DNA from: Ruegeria sp. Ofav3-42
GTDB lineage: Bacteria > Pseudomonadota > Alphaproteobacteria > Rhodobacterales > Rhodobacteraceae
NCBI RefSeq assembly: GCF_022347725.1
Contig: NZ_JAKRGB010000016.1
Span: 1-64,000 of the forward strand
Length of the DNA stretch: 64,000 nt
Direction of reading: 5' to 3'
Positions 54,671 through 64,000 of this stretch are shown here, piece after piece. The notes beneath the pieces were generated by a model, which was given only the letters and a program-made list of their open reading frames with translations, searched no databases and had not been told where the DNA came from. Both the position numbers and the translations under genes were made by a program. Positions within the stretch are counted from its first letter, which is position 1, and the number at the start of each line of letters is the position of its first letter.

Positions 54671-56809
54671 ATGCCAAGACGATCCGTACTTACTGAGCGC
54701 CAGCGTTCGGCACTCTTCGACCTGCCGACCGACGACGCGTCAATGCTGCGCCACTACACCCTCGCTGATGACGATCTTGAGCATGTCAATGACCGAAGGC
54801 GATCAGAAAACCGGATCGGCTTTGCCTTGCAGCTCTGTGCGTTGCGATATCCTGGACGCCTTCTTTCATCTGACGAACTCATCCCGGAGAAGGTGCTGCG
54901 TTTCATCGCGGCTCAGCTTGGCCTGACCGGTGATGATATCTTGCCCTATGCCGCGCGCCGCCAAACCCGTCAGCAGCATTTGCACGCCATTCGCCAGATT
55001 TACGGTTTCAAGATGTTCTCGGGCCAGGGTGCGCGGTGTCTCAAGGCTTGGCTTGAACAAGAGGCCGAAACAACCCGGTCCAACGACGACCTGGCGCGCA
55101 GGTTTGTCGAAGAATGCCGCCAGACGCAGACGATCTTGCCCGGCGTCACCGTCATCGAGCGTTTGTGCGCCGACGCGCTTGTCGCGGCGGAGCGCAGAAT
55201 AGAAAGCCGGATTGCCGACAGACTTGACGACGAAACGAAGGAACGGCTGGACGCACTGCTGACCGAGATTGTCGATGGAAAGTTCAGCCGGTTCGTATGG
55301 TTGCGTCAGTTCGAGGTGGGCAGCAACTCAGCGGGAGCATCCCGGCTGTTAGATCGGCTGGAAATCCTTCAGGGATTGGGACTGTCGCCTGATATCCTGG
55401 ACGACATTCCACCACACCGGATCACGCGCCTGCGCCGACAGGGCGAAAGGTACTTCGCAGATGGTCTGCGCGACATCACCAGTGATCGGCGTATGGCGAT
55501 CCTGGCCGTCTGCGCCATCGAATGGACCGCAGCCGTTGCTGATACTGTGATCGAGACCCATGACCGGATCGTCGGCAAAACCTGGCGGGATGCCAAGAAA
55601 CTGTGCGATGCGCGGATCGCGGATGCCAGATCATCCCTGCAGGAAACGTTACGGTCCTTCAAAGACCTCGGCGCGGCCCTGCTGGAAGCCAAGGGAGATG
55701 GCGCATCTCTCGATGATGCAACTGAGACAGCCTGCGGTTGGGCACGTCTCGAAAGCATGGTGTCAAGAGCCGCCGAGTTGACCGATACAATGGCCGCCGA
55801 TGCCCTGGCGCATGTCATTCATGGATATCACCGGTTCCGGCGGTACGCGCCACGCATGCTGCGTGCGCTTGATATCCGGAATGCCCCCGTGGCCGCACCG
55901 TTGATGAAAGCCGCCAAGATCATCGTTGAAGATCAGGCCGATGCGCCCCGTCAGACTGCTTTTCTGCGCCGAAATTCGAAATGGCATCGCCATCTCAATG
56001 CCCAGGAGCCCGGCGACAACCGGCTTTGGGAGGTCGCTGTGCTGTTCCAAATCCGCGACGCCTTCCGATCCGGCGATATTTGGCTCCCGCATTCCCGGCG
56101 TTATGCCGACCTGAAACAGGCACTTGTGCCGATGGAGTCTGCCAAAACAACACCTCGCCTGACCATGCCATTCGAGCCGGAAGTCTGGCTGGCCGACCGA
56201 AAGGCACGGCTGCACGAAGGGATTGAGAGGTTGGCTAAAGCCGCGAGAACTGGTGCGATCCCAGGCGGGTCCATAGAAAATGGCGTTCTCAAGGTGGATC
56301 GCCTGACCGGTGCCGTGCCAGTTGAGGCCGACGCCTTGGTGCTTGATCTCTATGACCGCCTACCAGCGGTTCGGATCACCGATCTGCTGCAGGAAGTGGA
56401 TGACGATATCGGATTTACCGAAGCCTTCACCCACCTGCGCACGGGCGTCCCCTGCAGGGATCGCATCGGGCTGCTGAACGTGCTGTTGGCCGAGGGGATG
56501 AACCTTGGCCTTAGCAAGATGGCCGAGGCGACAAGCTCGCACGACTATTTCCAGCTTTCTCGCCTGTCGCGTTGGCATATCGAAAGCGACGCCATCAACC
56601 GAGCGCTCGCCGGGGTGATCGCCGCGCAGGCAGAATTGCCGATGGCGCAGTACTGGGGCAGCGGCATCACCGCATCCAGTGACGGGCAATTCTTCCCGAC
56701 GACACGTCACGGCGAGGCCATGAATCTCATCAACGCCAAGTACGGCTCCGAGCCAGGGCTGAAAGCCTACACCCATGGGCACTTTTCCACGAATTTGGGT
56801 CAGTCGTAA
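54671..56809 (+). pseudogene. tnpA: Tn3-family transposase TnpA, C-terminally truncated
   Basis: The 712-residue frame starts with the DUF4158 N-terminal domain (MPRRSVLTERQRSALFDLP, ENRIGFALQLCALRYPGRLL) and GAGGA lies six bases before the ATG. It enters the Tn3 DDE domain, with the first catalytic Asp in GITASSDGQFFPTT. Homology stops after LKAYTH at about 56775; the remaining Asp and Glu and ~280 residues are missing from the usual ~990. The last 11 codons belong to adjacent IS-like sequence. Confidence 0.9.
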
Positions 56810-57086
56810 CGCGCAGGTCAAAGTAATCTGATGTTTGACAGCAACTGATCTCAGCCTGGCATCTGTTTTTGTAGTGGAAAGAAGGTTTGACTTGGGGTGC
56901 CATCTGACGTCGAACGTTCACCTTGTTTCTGGTCCAACTGTGACGGTTGGGTCAGGTTCGTGTGACGTTCAACAAGTACTGTGGAACGTCACGAACCTTT
57001 GACTCAATCGGCAGCCAAAACCTCAACAAATGAGTAAATCGCATCATTCAAATCTGACCCAAACGTCAAGCATTTCTGACCCAACA
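56776..57086. mobile_element. Internally deleted IS-end remnant (IS21-like?) that abuts tnpA
   Basis: Starts where tnpA homology ends. Contains four copies of TTGGGTCAG in mirror arrangement: forward at 56795-56803 and 56947-56955, reverse at 57054-57062 and 57076-57084. The outer pair extends to TTTGGGTCAG/CTGACCCAAA. Between them GGTTCG(TG)TGACGTTC (56955-56970) pairs with GAACGTCACGAACC (56984-56997). Multiple terminal transposase-binding repeats are typical of IS21-type ends, but the family is not certain. No transposase gene remains. Confidence 0.5.
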
Positions 57087-57254
57087 CACACAGGAGACAT
57101 GCATCGACTCTGCGGTCAGTGTTTCAAGTGAGCCCACAAAGGACCTAGCTACTGTTCAAAAAATTGCTGCAAATTCAACAAATACCGCTAAGAATTCTAG
57201 CTACCAGAATCGAATTACTTCAGTTTACATCTATTCCATTTGTGGAGTGTTCTT

Positions 57255-57929
57255 ATGTGCCGTGCTGCGGGCCTTGTTACTAGAATAATCATCATGACTT
57301 TCGGATTAAGTGGTTGCGCTGCGAACGTGTCATCGGCCGACAAGCCAGTTTTTACACTTACTTACACGGATGGGTCGGCTTCTCATGTTGCCGGAACGGG
57401 ATCGGGACTTCACAAGGTTGCACAAGAAGTCTCTGGGGAATACGTGTCTCTGGCAGACCGGGTATCGACCACACAAGACGTGACATCTGTTGCACTAATT
57501 GGTATCGCAACCTACGCGGCTTATGGGGTGATCGACGGCTTCTCGGCCTCCCGCCTCGCCGAGATCGCGTTGGGAGGGTTCGCGTTGAACGCTTCGGTAA
57601 ACTACTTTGACCCTCGTGCGACTACAACCGCGCTGCTGGAGGGCGCACGACGAGCCAGTTGTCTTTCTGGGGTCGCTTTGCAAATCTCAACGGTTAGCTC
57701 TACCGATGGTCGCTTCGTAGCAGTGCACCAAGCGCTACTCAAGAATAGCATCCTAATCCGTACAGCCATGCAGCGCGACATTCCGAATTATCTAGCAATT
57801 CTGAACCAAGCGCAGAACATAAAGATACCTGCGGGTACCGAAAGTAACTTCGGCTTCGAATCCACCGCTTCAGTAGCATCAATTGAGGAAGTTGAGGCAG
57901 GAATTGAAACCTGTTTCGATTCGGGTTGA
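57255..57929 (+). CDS. Predicted lipoprotein, unknown function
   Basis: 224 residues from ATG 57255. Signal peptide with lipobox (IIIMTFGLSGCAANVSS, lipidated Cys 21). A hydrophobic segment follows at about 75-110 (VALIGIATYAAYGVIDGF). No family recognised. It is convergent with the protease operon. The frame allows GTG/ATG starts five codons upstream. Confidence 0.65.
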   Translation: MCRAAGLVTRIIIMTFGLSGCAANVSSADKPVFTLTYTDGSASHVAGTGSGLHKVAQEVSGEYVSLADRVSTTQDVTSVALIGIATYAAYGVIDGFSASRLAEIALGGFALNASVNYFDPRATTTALLEGARRASCLSGVALQISTVSSTDGRFVAVHQALLKNSILIRTAMQRDIPNYLAILNQAQNIKIPAGTESNFGFESTASVASIEEVEAGIETCFDSG

Positions 57930-58052
57930 TTGCGAATACTTCTGTTGGGACTACTGTAGGTGCCCAGCGTCTGTTTGGAAGTTTAGTCCCGCTGTCCGGT
58001 CGAACGATGTTATGATGTGCCTCTCACGTCCAGACACGTGATGACCGAAAGG

Positions 58053-60344
58053 CTATGGAATAACCCGCACAGCATTACATGACGGAGTGACCCGTAGCCT
58101 ATCGCCCAGCACGACATAAGCATCCCCACCCGTGCTCCGATCAACAGTTTTGGCTGACAAAGCCTGGACGATCTGGCTCGCTTCGACCGCAGCGCTGCGA
58201 TCGCCATGTAGATCTATGGTGACAACATATGCCCCGCCTTCTTCGCGCTCAGCCGCGCCGCTGCGCAAGACCGATAGCAAGCGACCTGACAGCGGGCCAT
58301 CTTTAAGAACTTCCGCCATTTCATTTAAATCATCCCGTGCAAACCGGCAGCCACGCTCGGTATCTGGATACGACGTGATCTGAGCATGAAATGCGCCTAA
58401 CTCCGGTTTGACTTCTACCGAGTAGCCCTGCAGCAAACTGCTAGTGATGAACGAAGCTTCGTTGCGCGCTTCCAAGTCTTCCAGCGCTTCACGGATTCTG
58501 AGTGCGCTTTTCAAGTACGTCTCTGCGTTCTCGAGCCGAATGTCAAACTCCAAGAACTGTAGGTTGGGGCTTTCCGGGGAGGCACGTACGCACGTGTTGT
58601 AGGATGGCGACCGATAGCCGGACACAATCTGGATATCCAACTCATAGCGCTCCTCAAGTTTTCTCAGAATATGCGCGAACCTGACAGCGTTTGGCCATAG
58701 AGCCTCTGGCGGCATAGAATTTAATCCAAAGCACCGATGACTTGGGTTCTGATGGCTGACACCCATCGTCAATAAGCGTCGCGCCGACGACAGTCCCGCG
58801 GCTTCTTTCATGTATGTTTCAAACGCCGCGACGACCCCGGCATCGAATTCGACCCCCACACTTGATGGGTCCGCATCGGACAATGCAGAACGGGTTTTGC
58901 AATCCACCTCTCCGGTAATTGGAATACCCCGAACTTTCTGGAACTCCGTTAAAGCCGCCCTGGTGTTTTCGCCGACAACGCCATCAATGCCGCCAACTGA
59001 AAAACCCAGCAGTGTCAGCGCGCGCTGCGCGCTAGCGATCTCACCAGGGTTCAGAGTCAGGGACTGGTCTACACAATCACCATACTCCTGGCGCGGATCC
59101 GGTTGCGACGTTTCTGCCACGCGACCTCCGGCATCCAAGAGCTCGGCTGTGGTCCAGAACCGCACAAAGCGGCCATCCGAGCTCAAACCTGCAAAAAATG
59201 TCTCCGACACACTTGCGCCTTGATTTAGCGTAACCAAATCCCGAAACGGCGTCTCGAATTCAAGCCGCTGCGTCCGGTCTGCCGATGTATCAAATACGCC
59301 ACGGAGCCATTTCACTGCCATAACATCACGGCTACCTGAGCTGCCGACAAAGATAGTCGAAAGGTTCGGCGTCGCCGCCACAAACAACCTTCCTGCCCGC
59401 GCGATGTCATCCAACGGGAGTGTCGACGGAGCACCGACCCGAACCCCAAAATCATCTCGCTCCAACCCAAGCACCGACAATTGGTTTGCTACCCGGTCCG
59501 CGAGGACAGTGCGATATCCAACTCCTGTCAGATTGTTCACCGACGGCTCGACGGGTACGGTCACATAGTCGAAATCCTTTGCGGAATTTGCTTCGAACCC
59601 GGCAAATCGCACCCGATCCTGTATCGAGAGATCGAACGGATTGAGCACCGACAGACCCTGAGACGCGGCATCCATCATCAACAGCTGAGGACGCTCAAAC
59701 TCGTCTGTCACGCCCAAATCAAACAAGAGATCAGGTCCCATTCCAAATAGCCTGCCAAACGCGAATCTATTTTGCAGATCGGTTAACATACTGGTGCCAA
59801 CGCCAGGCCCCCAAAACAGCATTGGAGGCGGCCCGCCGAACCTACCCCCACCTGCAAGGGGCAAAGCATTCGGAAGGATGATCGCACGCAGCTCGGATGG
59901 TGGCACCTGATTTTCGTCGTCCGCGAACAAAGGATAAACGCGCTGGTCTAACGTCCCATTTGGCCCCAATTCCAAATGCAACGCCGCAATCCTGCGAGTT
60001 GCTTCCTTGGTCAAGATCACAATATCTCCGCGCGCCGTGCTTGGCGGTTGCCTTGTAATCCAGACTGGGTCCCCAGCTAGCGTAGACTGAAAGACCAAAG
60101 CTCCATCCGCACCGACAACGGCAATATCCCGCGTTTCGTCCGACAAAACAAGAATGGTTCCGTTAGGCCCGGCCTCGAGCCCATGCGCCTCAAACGGCAA
60201 TTCTATCTCGGCATTGCGGGGGATCGATGACCCGCCGAATGTGTCCGCAGCCGCCGGAAGCACAGCGATGCCGACTAGTGCAAAAACACCTCGCACGAAA
60301 AACCATACAGTGCGGGCGATCTTTCCTCTAGACCAGCCCCTCAA
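58053..60344 (-). CDS. Exported multidomain protein: repeat N-terminus, PG-binding domain, degenerate M15-like peptidase
   Basis: 763 residues with a signal peptide (VRGVFALVGIAVLPAAADT). Residues ~40-420 look like a beta-propeller or similar strand-rich repeat domain. About 430-495 is a PG_binding_1 module (AQRALTLLGFSVGGIDGVVG then AALTEFQKVRGIPITGEVD). About 530-690 resembles VanY/M15 peptidases (LEERYELDIQIVSGYRSPSY), but the family motif SxHxxGxAxD reads SPNLQFLEFD: the zinc His is Asn and only the Asp remains. A binding role is therefore likelier than catalysis. Last gene of the protease operon, overlapping the gene before it by four bases. Confidence 0.8.
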   Translation of the reverse strand: MRGWSRGKIARTVWFFVRGVFALVGIAVLPAAADTFGGSSIPRNAEIELPFEAHGLEAGPNGTILVLSDETRDIAVVGADGALVFQSTLAGDPVWITRQPPSTARGDIVILTKEATRRIAALHLELGPNGTLDQRVYPLFADDENQVPPSELRAIILPNALPLAGGGRFGGPPPMLFWGPGVGTSMLTDLQNRFAFGRLFGMGPDLLFDLGVTDEFERPQLLMMDAASQGLSVLNPFDLSIQDRVRFAGFEANSAKDFDYVTVPVEPSVNNLTGVGYRTVLADRVANQLSVLGLERDDFGVRVGAPSTLPLDDIARAGRLFVAATPNLSTIFVGSSGSRDVMAVKWLRGVFDTSADRTQRLEFETPFRDLVTLNQGASVSETFFAGLSSDGRFVRFWTTAELLDAGGRVAETSQPDPRQEYGDCVDQSLTLNPGEIASAQRALTLLGFSVGGIDGVVGENTRAALTEFQKVRGIPITGEVDCKTRSALSDADPSSVGVEFDAGVVAAFETYMKEAAGLSSARRLLTMGVSHQNPSHRCFGLNSMPPEALWPNAVRFAHILRKLEERYELDIQIVSGYRSPSYNTCVRASPESPNLQFLEFDIRLENAETYLKSALRIREALEDLEARNEASFITSSLLQGYSVEVKPELGAFHAQITSYPDTERGCRFARDDLNEMAEVLKDGPLSGRLLSVLRSGAAEREEGGAYVVTIDLHGDRSAAVEASQIVQALSAKTVDRSTGGDAYVVLGDRLRVTPSCNAVRVIP

Positions 60345-61708
60345 CCACCCGTCTCCTTGAATTTATTCAGTGCATCAAACATCTCAGACATCTGTATGGA
60401 TCTACTAACCTGCCGCGTCTTCGGTTCCCCACCCGCTGACGCAGCGACGCGGTAGTTGATTGTCACGAGCGCATCCTGAACCCAGCCTCCCAACTCGCTC
60501 TGTTGAAGGTGTATTACATGCTCCAGCAAGAAAGCCAGGAAACCGTCTACGCGAAACTCACGGTCACGAAAGGCATTAGAAGTAATCCCGCGCCAGTCCT
60601 TTTGTGCGTCAGGAGCGTTATCCTCAAAGTAACTGAGCCGCACGACGTCTTGAGCGTCACCAGACACCTTGCCGCGAAACTCAACGCGAACATCCACGCT
60701 CTCAATACTGAGCTCTCGGCTGAGGCTGCCAAAGGACAACAAAAGCGCGCCTGATGGCCTAAAGCTCTGATCGTCGCTAAATCTGTATTCTAATGACAAA
60801 TCCCAATCGACATGATTCGAAATTACTGAGTTATGTGCGCTAACCGTCTCTCCCATCGAACAACTGACCGCGCGCTTGGGTACCGCGGCACCGACAGGTG
60901 ACTGCATCAACAACTTTGCCGTTCCTGGCAGTAGCGGTTGGATTGGTGTGGCAAGGACGACTGGTCCAATATCATCCGTCAGAGTCGCAGACACCAAGGC
61001 CACAACCGCGCCATTTGAATCCAGCACTGGTGATCCGTTGTGGCCCCATTCTGTCATCCTAAAAACACCGGGGGTATCCTCGGCATCGGAGGGGCGCAGA
61101 ACGTGTAAAGCTCCATAGCGAGCCGGTTCATGCGGTACGCTCTTCAAACGAAAGACATCAGTACTGCCTAAGGACAGTTGGTCAGACGGAGTGTCGCTAA
61201 CACTCATGACCGCATAGTATTCCTGGTTCGTCTGGATATCGCAAACACTTAAATCCAGCCAGCTCTCGAAGTGTGCACCGCTCCATGAAATCGCCGCCGC
61301 ATCAAAAGTTCCCGCCGGTGCCGTCTGCACGTATATATTTTTCACAAGCGGAACACCCCCGCGCCCCACCAAAGAAACCTTGCGCTGCACAGGATTGGCA
61401 GCACGCAGAACCTGCACAGGAAGCCCCTCTTCCTCCACAAACTTCCATTCAGTGACATCTCCGACTACGTGCCGTGCCGTCAACAGCATGTTTGGTCCAA
61501 CGGCAAAGGCTTTTCCGGACCTTTTTGCCGCATAAAGCAAACCACCTTCGAGCCTTAGACTACCTTCGACATCGACGTGATGATAGGCTGGGATAGCGAG
61601 AGCCAACACACCATCTATGTCGATGGCTTGCGAATAAACGGAACTGGCTGCAAACCCAAACGCAACCGTTAGCCAAGTACGCCTAGCTGTCAATTGAAAG
61701 GAAAGCAT
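60341..61708 (-). CDS. Exported trypsin-like serine protease with C-terminal beta domain
   Basis: 455 residues, signal peptide (WLTVAFGFAASSVYSQA). A trypsin-like domain spans about 45-275: catalytic His in NMLLTARHVVGDV, Asp in GTFDAAAISWSG, Ser in TEWGHNGSPVLDSNG. The C-terminal ~170 residues are strand-rich (WDLSLEYRFSDDQSF, VDVRVEFRGKVSG) without a known domain. Overlaps the next gene by four bases and the previous one by 19. Confidence 0.82.
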   Translation of the reverse strand: MLSFQLTARRTWLTVAFGFAASSVYSQAIDIDGVLALAIPAYHHVDVEGSLRLEGGLLYAAKRSGKAFAVGPNMLLTARHVVGDVTEWKFVEEEGLPVQVLRAANPVQRKVSLVGRGGVPLVKNIYVQTAPAGTFDAAAISWSGAHFESWLDLSVCDIQTNQEYYAVMSVSDTPSDQLSLGSTDVFRLKSVPHEPARYGALHVLRPSDAEDTPGVFRMTEWGHNGSPVLDSNGAVVALVSATLTDDIGPVVLATPIQPLLPGTAKLLMQSPVGAAVPKRAVSCSMGETVSAHNSVISNHVDWDLSLEYRFSDDQSFRPSGALLLSFGSLSRELSIESVDVRVEFRGKVSGDAQDVVRLSYFEDNAPDAQKDWRGITSNAFRDREFRVDGFLAFLLEHVIHLQQSELGGWVQDALVTINYRVAASAGGEPKTRQVSRSIQMSEMFDALNKFKETGG

Positions 61709-62619
61709 ATTGCGCTCGCACCGTGTGTGCCGCCCAAGTCACCGGCACTTCCTTGCAAATAGTAGTGGTCCCCAGCCTCGATAATTTCGACCCTGTCCTC
61801 CACTTCGTTGAACTGGCCAAATACCGACTGGACCGAACAATAGCCTTCGTCGACACGCATGTCCAACTTGACTGGTTCTTTTCCAGTCTGCCAAGATACA
61901 AGTTCGGTCCGGGTTGGGAAACAGGGCCGATCCGAGTCCTCAAGACTAAAGGTCGCAGTTGCGACGAGATCGATAGAAACCACACCATAATAGCTGGCTG
62001 AGCCGTCCGCCTCTTGAAACTCCGCCCCTCCGACGATCCCCACCAAGCCGGCACCATTGCGGGAAAATACAGGGCCGCCACTCATGCCGCGCAAAGTTGG
62101 TGCCGTGGTTTCGATGACGCCATAGCGGTCCGGTTGATTGGTGGATATCGCTCCTCCGATAAAGCTAACTTGACTTGTATTCGATGTTCCCCGGAATGCC
62201 GCAGCAAAAATGTCGCGACCGATGACTGTGTCGTTGTCGGCACAGGCCTTTTGAAAGCCGCTGACTGGTGGCACAACGAACTTCAACAATACGGCATCCA
62301 CAGTGAAGCGGTGGGGCTGAACGATCATCGGCTGCGCATTATTTGGGTCAACAACACCAATCGAACCCTTGCAAGTCACGTCATTCGGGATATCGGGAAC
62401 CTCACGCGCCGTTCCCGTCGTGCCAGCTACCACATGAGCAGCCGTCAATACATGCCCATCATCGCTTACCAGAACCCCACTGCCCTGCACGGATGAGCCA
62501 TCGGACTTGGTGCAGAATATAGCCACTGTCGTCGTCCGGAGCGCCTCCATGTCTTGTGCGGTTGCGGCGGCACCGAGTGCCGACGCCACAATCAGAATCA
62601 AGCTGCCGACTAGTCTCAT
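61690..62619 (-). CDS. Exported trypsin-like serine protease
   Basis: 309 residues from ATG 62619, which begins a signal peptide (MRLVGSLILIVASALGAAAT). The triad is His in HVLTAAHVVAG, Asp in FTVDAVLLKF and Ser in LRGMSGGPVFSRNG, as in bacterial trypsin/HtrA-type folds; no PDZ domain. A ~75-residue C-terminal extension with paired Cys follows (GYCSVQSVFGQF, SAICFPFN). Its start overlaps the stop of the preceding gene (ATGA). Confidence 0.88.
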   Translation of the reverse strand: MRLVGSLILIVASALGAAATAQDMEALRTTTVAIFCTKSDGSSVQGSGVLVSDDGHVLTAAHVVAGTTGTAREVPDIPNDVTCKGSIGVVDPNNAQPMIVQPHRFTVDAVLLKFVVPPVSGFQKACADNDTVIGRDIFAAAFRGTSNTSQVSFIGGAISTNQPDRYGVIETTAPTLRGMSGGPVFSRNGAGLVGIVGGAEFQEADGSASYYGVVSIDLVATATFSLEDSDRPCFPTRTELVSWQTGKEPVKLDMRVDEGYCSVQSVFGQFNEVEDRVEIIEAGDHYYLQGSAGDLGGTHGASAICFPFN

Positions 62620-63995
62620 TGGCCTATCCAACGTCGAATAAGGGCCAACCGAGCGGGAGTGATGCGAGTGAATGCATTGTGAGTTGACCAAGGCGGCACA
62701 TCGTGCAGCCCGTTCGTGTGAACGCCAAACAAAATGTTCAAATCCTTTGCATTGGTTACCGGTGCCCCAGATGTACCTCCATAAGTATCGTTGTCGTAGA
62801 AACCTTTAGCGTCCCAAAGTATCCCCAGCGTACCATCGCTTACCCATTGGCGCCCTTTTGGTCTCAAGTCGCTGGGATATCCTTGAACGCGCGTGGCGCT
62901 CCCGACTTCGTCATCGCCGAGCGGACGCACTCCGAACCAGCCGGTCTGTTTCCCTACATTGCAGTCGAGATTGAGAACACCCATATCGTAATAACGTGCC
63001 TCGGCTAAGGACGGTGTGTTCGTCCAACCACTCAATACAAAGGCCTGGTTCACCCCGCACCTGCCGAAAGGTGCACGTCCACGGTTCATAGCAGGAATCA
63101 CGCGCAGGTTCTGCATCGCGACACCGAAACTAGAGCCCGAATGGATGCAATGCGCAGCGGTGAGCACGTAGCTCTCCCCAATCATAGCACCCGTGCAGCC
63201 GCTATCTTCCGCTGCCCCTGGTTTTCGTAGGAGGATTTTTACGATTGCCCGGGCCGGATCCACTGTCGTATCGGTAACGGCACGTCTATCGTCTTGGCCA
63301 ATCACACCAAAGGGAACAAAATCGGACGGCGGAATGATGTCAGTGCCCCCTGTCTCATAGATCGGGTACATGCCCAACGCAGTCTCCAGGGCGTCCTGTT
63401 CCTCCTGCAAAAGGCGGACATCATCCACCTGCACACCGCTGCCCTCGAAGGAAGGTAAAGAGTCGATGTCGGGGTCAGGCTGGGCGCCATACTCAATGAT
63501 TACCGTTTGGTTGGGATCAAACGGAGCATTAAAACCGGGGTCCGAAAAAGATACCTCTCCGTTTCTCCAAATCCGCGGGTCAAGCAGAGCATCCTTAGTT
63601 GCATCATCCAACTCGCCGGTCGCCTCGAGACCCCATGTCTCTTGGAACTCCCTTATGGCCTCCTCTCGGGCAATTTGCTCTTCCTCATCGGTCTCGAACT
63701 GCAAGGTGGATAGATGCCCAGCCGCTTCGAGCATCTCGTCAAATAGACCAACCTCATCGTTGGCCAACACCGCAGACACTCCGGTGTCATCTTCAAACCC
63801 CAGGTCTTCTTTGTCGCGAAACACTCGCCTCCAGGCACGGTTGAACCACTCTTTGGATTGTGCATAACCATGTGCAGCAGGTCCGTTTACCAAAACACGA
63901 ACACGATACCGATCATGGTCTTCAGCGGCAGCGTTTATGCGACGCGCTCTCCAATATTCAATTGCTGCGATCAACCCTACCGGGACTTCGCGCAC
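62616..63995 (-). CDS. Trypsin-like serine protease with PG-binding-like module, probably 5'-incomplete
   Basis: At least 459 residues; the frame is open to the window edge, so the true start is probably outside (GTG 63995 is the first visible). Residues ~90-140 contain a PG_binding_1-like segment (AIREFQETWGLEATGELDDA). From about 240 a chymotrypsin-fold protease: His in SYVLTAAHCIHSG, Asp in RYYDMGVLNLDCN and Ser in YGGTSGAPVTNAKD, with Cys pairs (DSGCTGAMIGES). First visible gene of the four-gene operon. A signal peptide cannot be assessed. Confidence 0.87.
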   Translation of the reverse strand: MREVPVGLIAAIEYWRARRINAAAEDHDRYRVRVLVNGPAAHGYAQSKEWFNRAWRRVFRDKEDLGFEDDTGVSAVLANDEVGLFDEMLEAAGHLSTLQFETDEEEQIAREEAIREFQETWGLEATGELDDATKDALLDPRIWRNGEVSFSDPGFNAPFDPNQTVIIEYGAQPDPDIDSLPSFEGSGVQVDDVRLLQEEQDALETALGMYPIYETGGTDIIPPSDFVPFGVIGQDDRRAVTDTTVDPARAIVKILLRKPGAAEDSGCTGAMIGESYVLTAAHCIHSGSSFGVAMQNLRVIPAMNRGRAPFGRCGVNQAFVLSGWTNTPSLAEARYYDMGVLNLDCNVGKQTGWFGVRPLGDDEVGSATRVQGYPSDLRPKGRQWVSDGTLGILWDAKGFYDNDTYGGTSGAPVTNAKDLNILFGVHTNGLHDVPPWSTHNAFTRITPARLALIRRWIGQ

Positions 63996-64000
63996 TGTTT

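Larger units (their letters stand above)
53482..56775. mobile_element. Tn3-family transposon, right part missing
   Basis: The left end is a 38-bp terminal repeat. Inside lie a serine resolvase, one passenger gene, a res-like site and tnpA. The tnpA homology ends near 56775 and no matching right repeat is found, so the element is truncated and cannot move by itself. Confidence 0.85.

Noticed and set aside
1..64000. CRISPR arrays, tRNA or rRNA genes
   Set aside because: No regularly spaced repeats or RNA-gene signatures were seen on reading; absence is by eye only.

Overview
The window looks like accessory DNA, probably a plasmid, chromid or genomic island, from an alphaproteobacterium. I would place it in the Rhodobacteraceae (roseobacter group). 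That placement is an inference from protein flavour (Ugp uptake operon, VirB cluster with DUF3768 and DUF6429 neighbours, DUF3179, bactofilin) and moderate-to-high GC; no marker gene such as rRNA is present. No tRNA, rRNA or CRISPR array was seen.

Layout. 1-650: end of an IS3-family element. 1.0-4.9 kb: an alpha/beta-hydrolase membrane protein, a decayed intergenic stretch and a LysR regulator. 5.06-10.2 kb: a complete ugpB-A-E-C-Q operon for glycerol-3-phosphate and glycerophosphodiester uptake and hydrolysis. 10.3-16.9 kb: Nudix hydrolase, histidine phosphatase, a nitronate monooxygenase remnant, methyltransferase, acyl-CoA synthetase, EamA exporter, and a Tat-exported bicupin (oxalate decarboxylase type) with an in-frame stop. 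17.4-25.1 kb: an IS-rich zone with a disrupted IS110 element, a truncated second IS110 copy, nested IS6-type elements and small genes (DUF4279, CutA, hypotheticals). 25.2-29.5 kb: a BetI-like repressor divergent from a cupin, GMC oxidoreductase and sulfatase operon, separated by a striking double-dyad operator. 30-33.2 kb: an electrophile-stress-like set (CurA-type reductase, broken DoxX, DJ-1/PfpI protein) divergent from a TetR regulator with a TAGAC-N5-GTCTA operator. 33.3-34.3 kb: fused IS6/IS30 debris. 34.9-35.4 kb: a ccdAB toxin-antitoxin pair.

36.5-46.9 kb: a VirB type IV secretion cluster (B1, B2, B3, B4, B7-like lipoprotein, a B5-like protein with an embedded transglycosylase domain, B5, an unknown, B6, B8, B9, B10). 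It lacks recognisable virB11, virD4 and a relaxase, so it looks truncated after virB10. 47-53 kb: plasmid-type small genes (DUF3768, a repeat protein, DUF6429, a SEC-C-like gene with an amber codon), bactofilin, an exonuclease and DUF3179. 53.5-57.1 kb: a Tn3-family transposon with an intact 38-bp left repeat but a 3'-truncated tnpA ending against an IS21-like remnant.

58.05-64 kb: a tightly overlapping reverse-strand operon of four predicted exported proteins, three of them trypsin-like serine proteases and two carrying peptidoglycan-binding-like modules. This is the best candidate for an undescribed system here. Across the window, three otherwise intact genes each carry a single in-frame stop (TGA, TAA and TAG), which together with the IS load suggests active decay.
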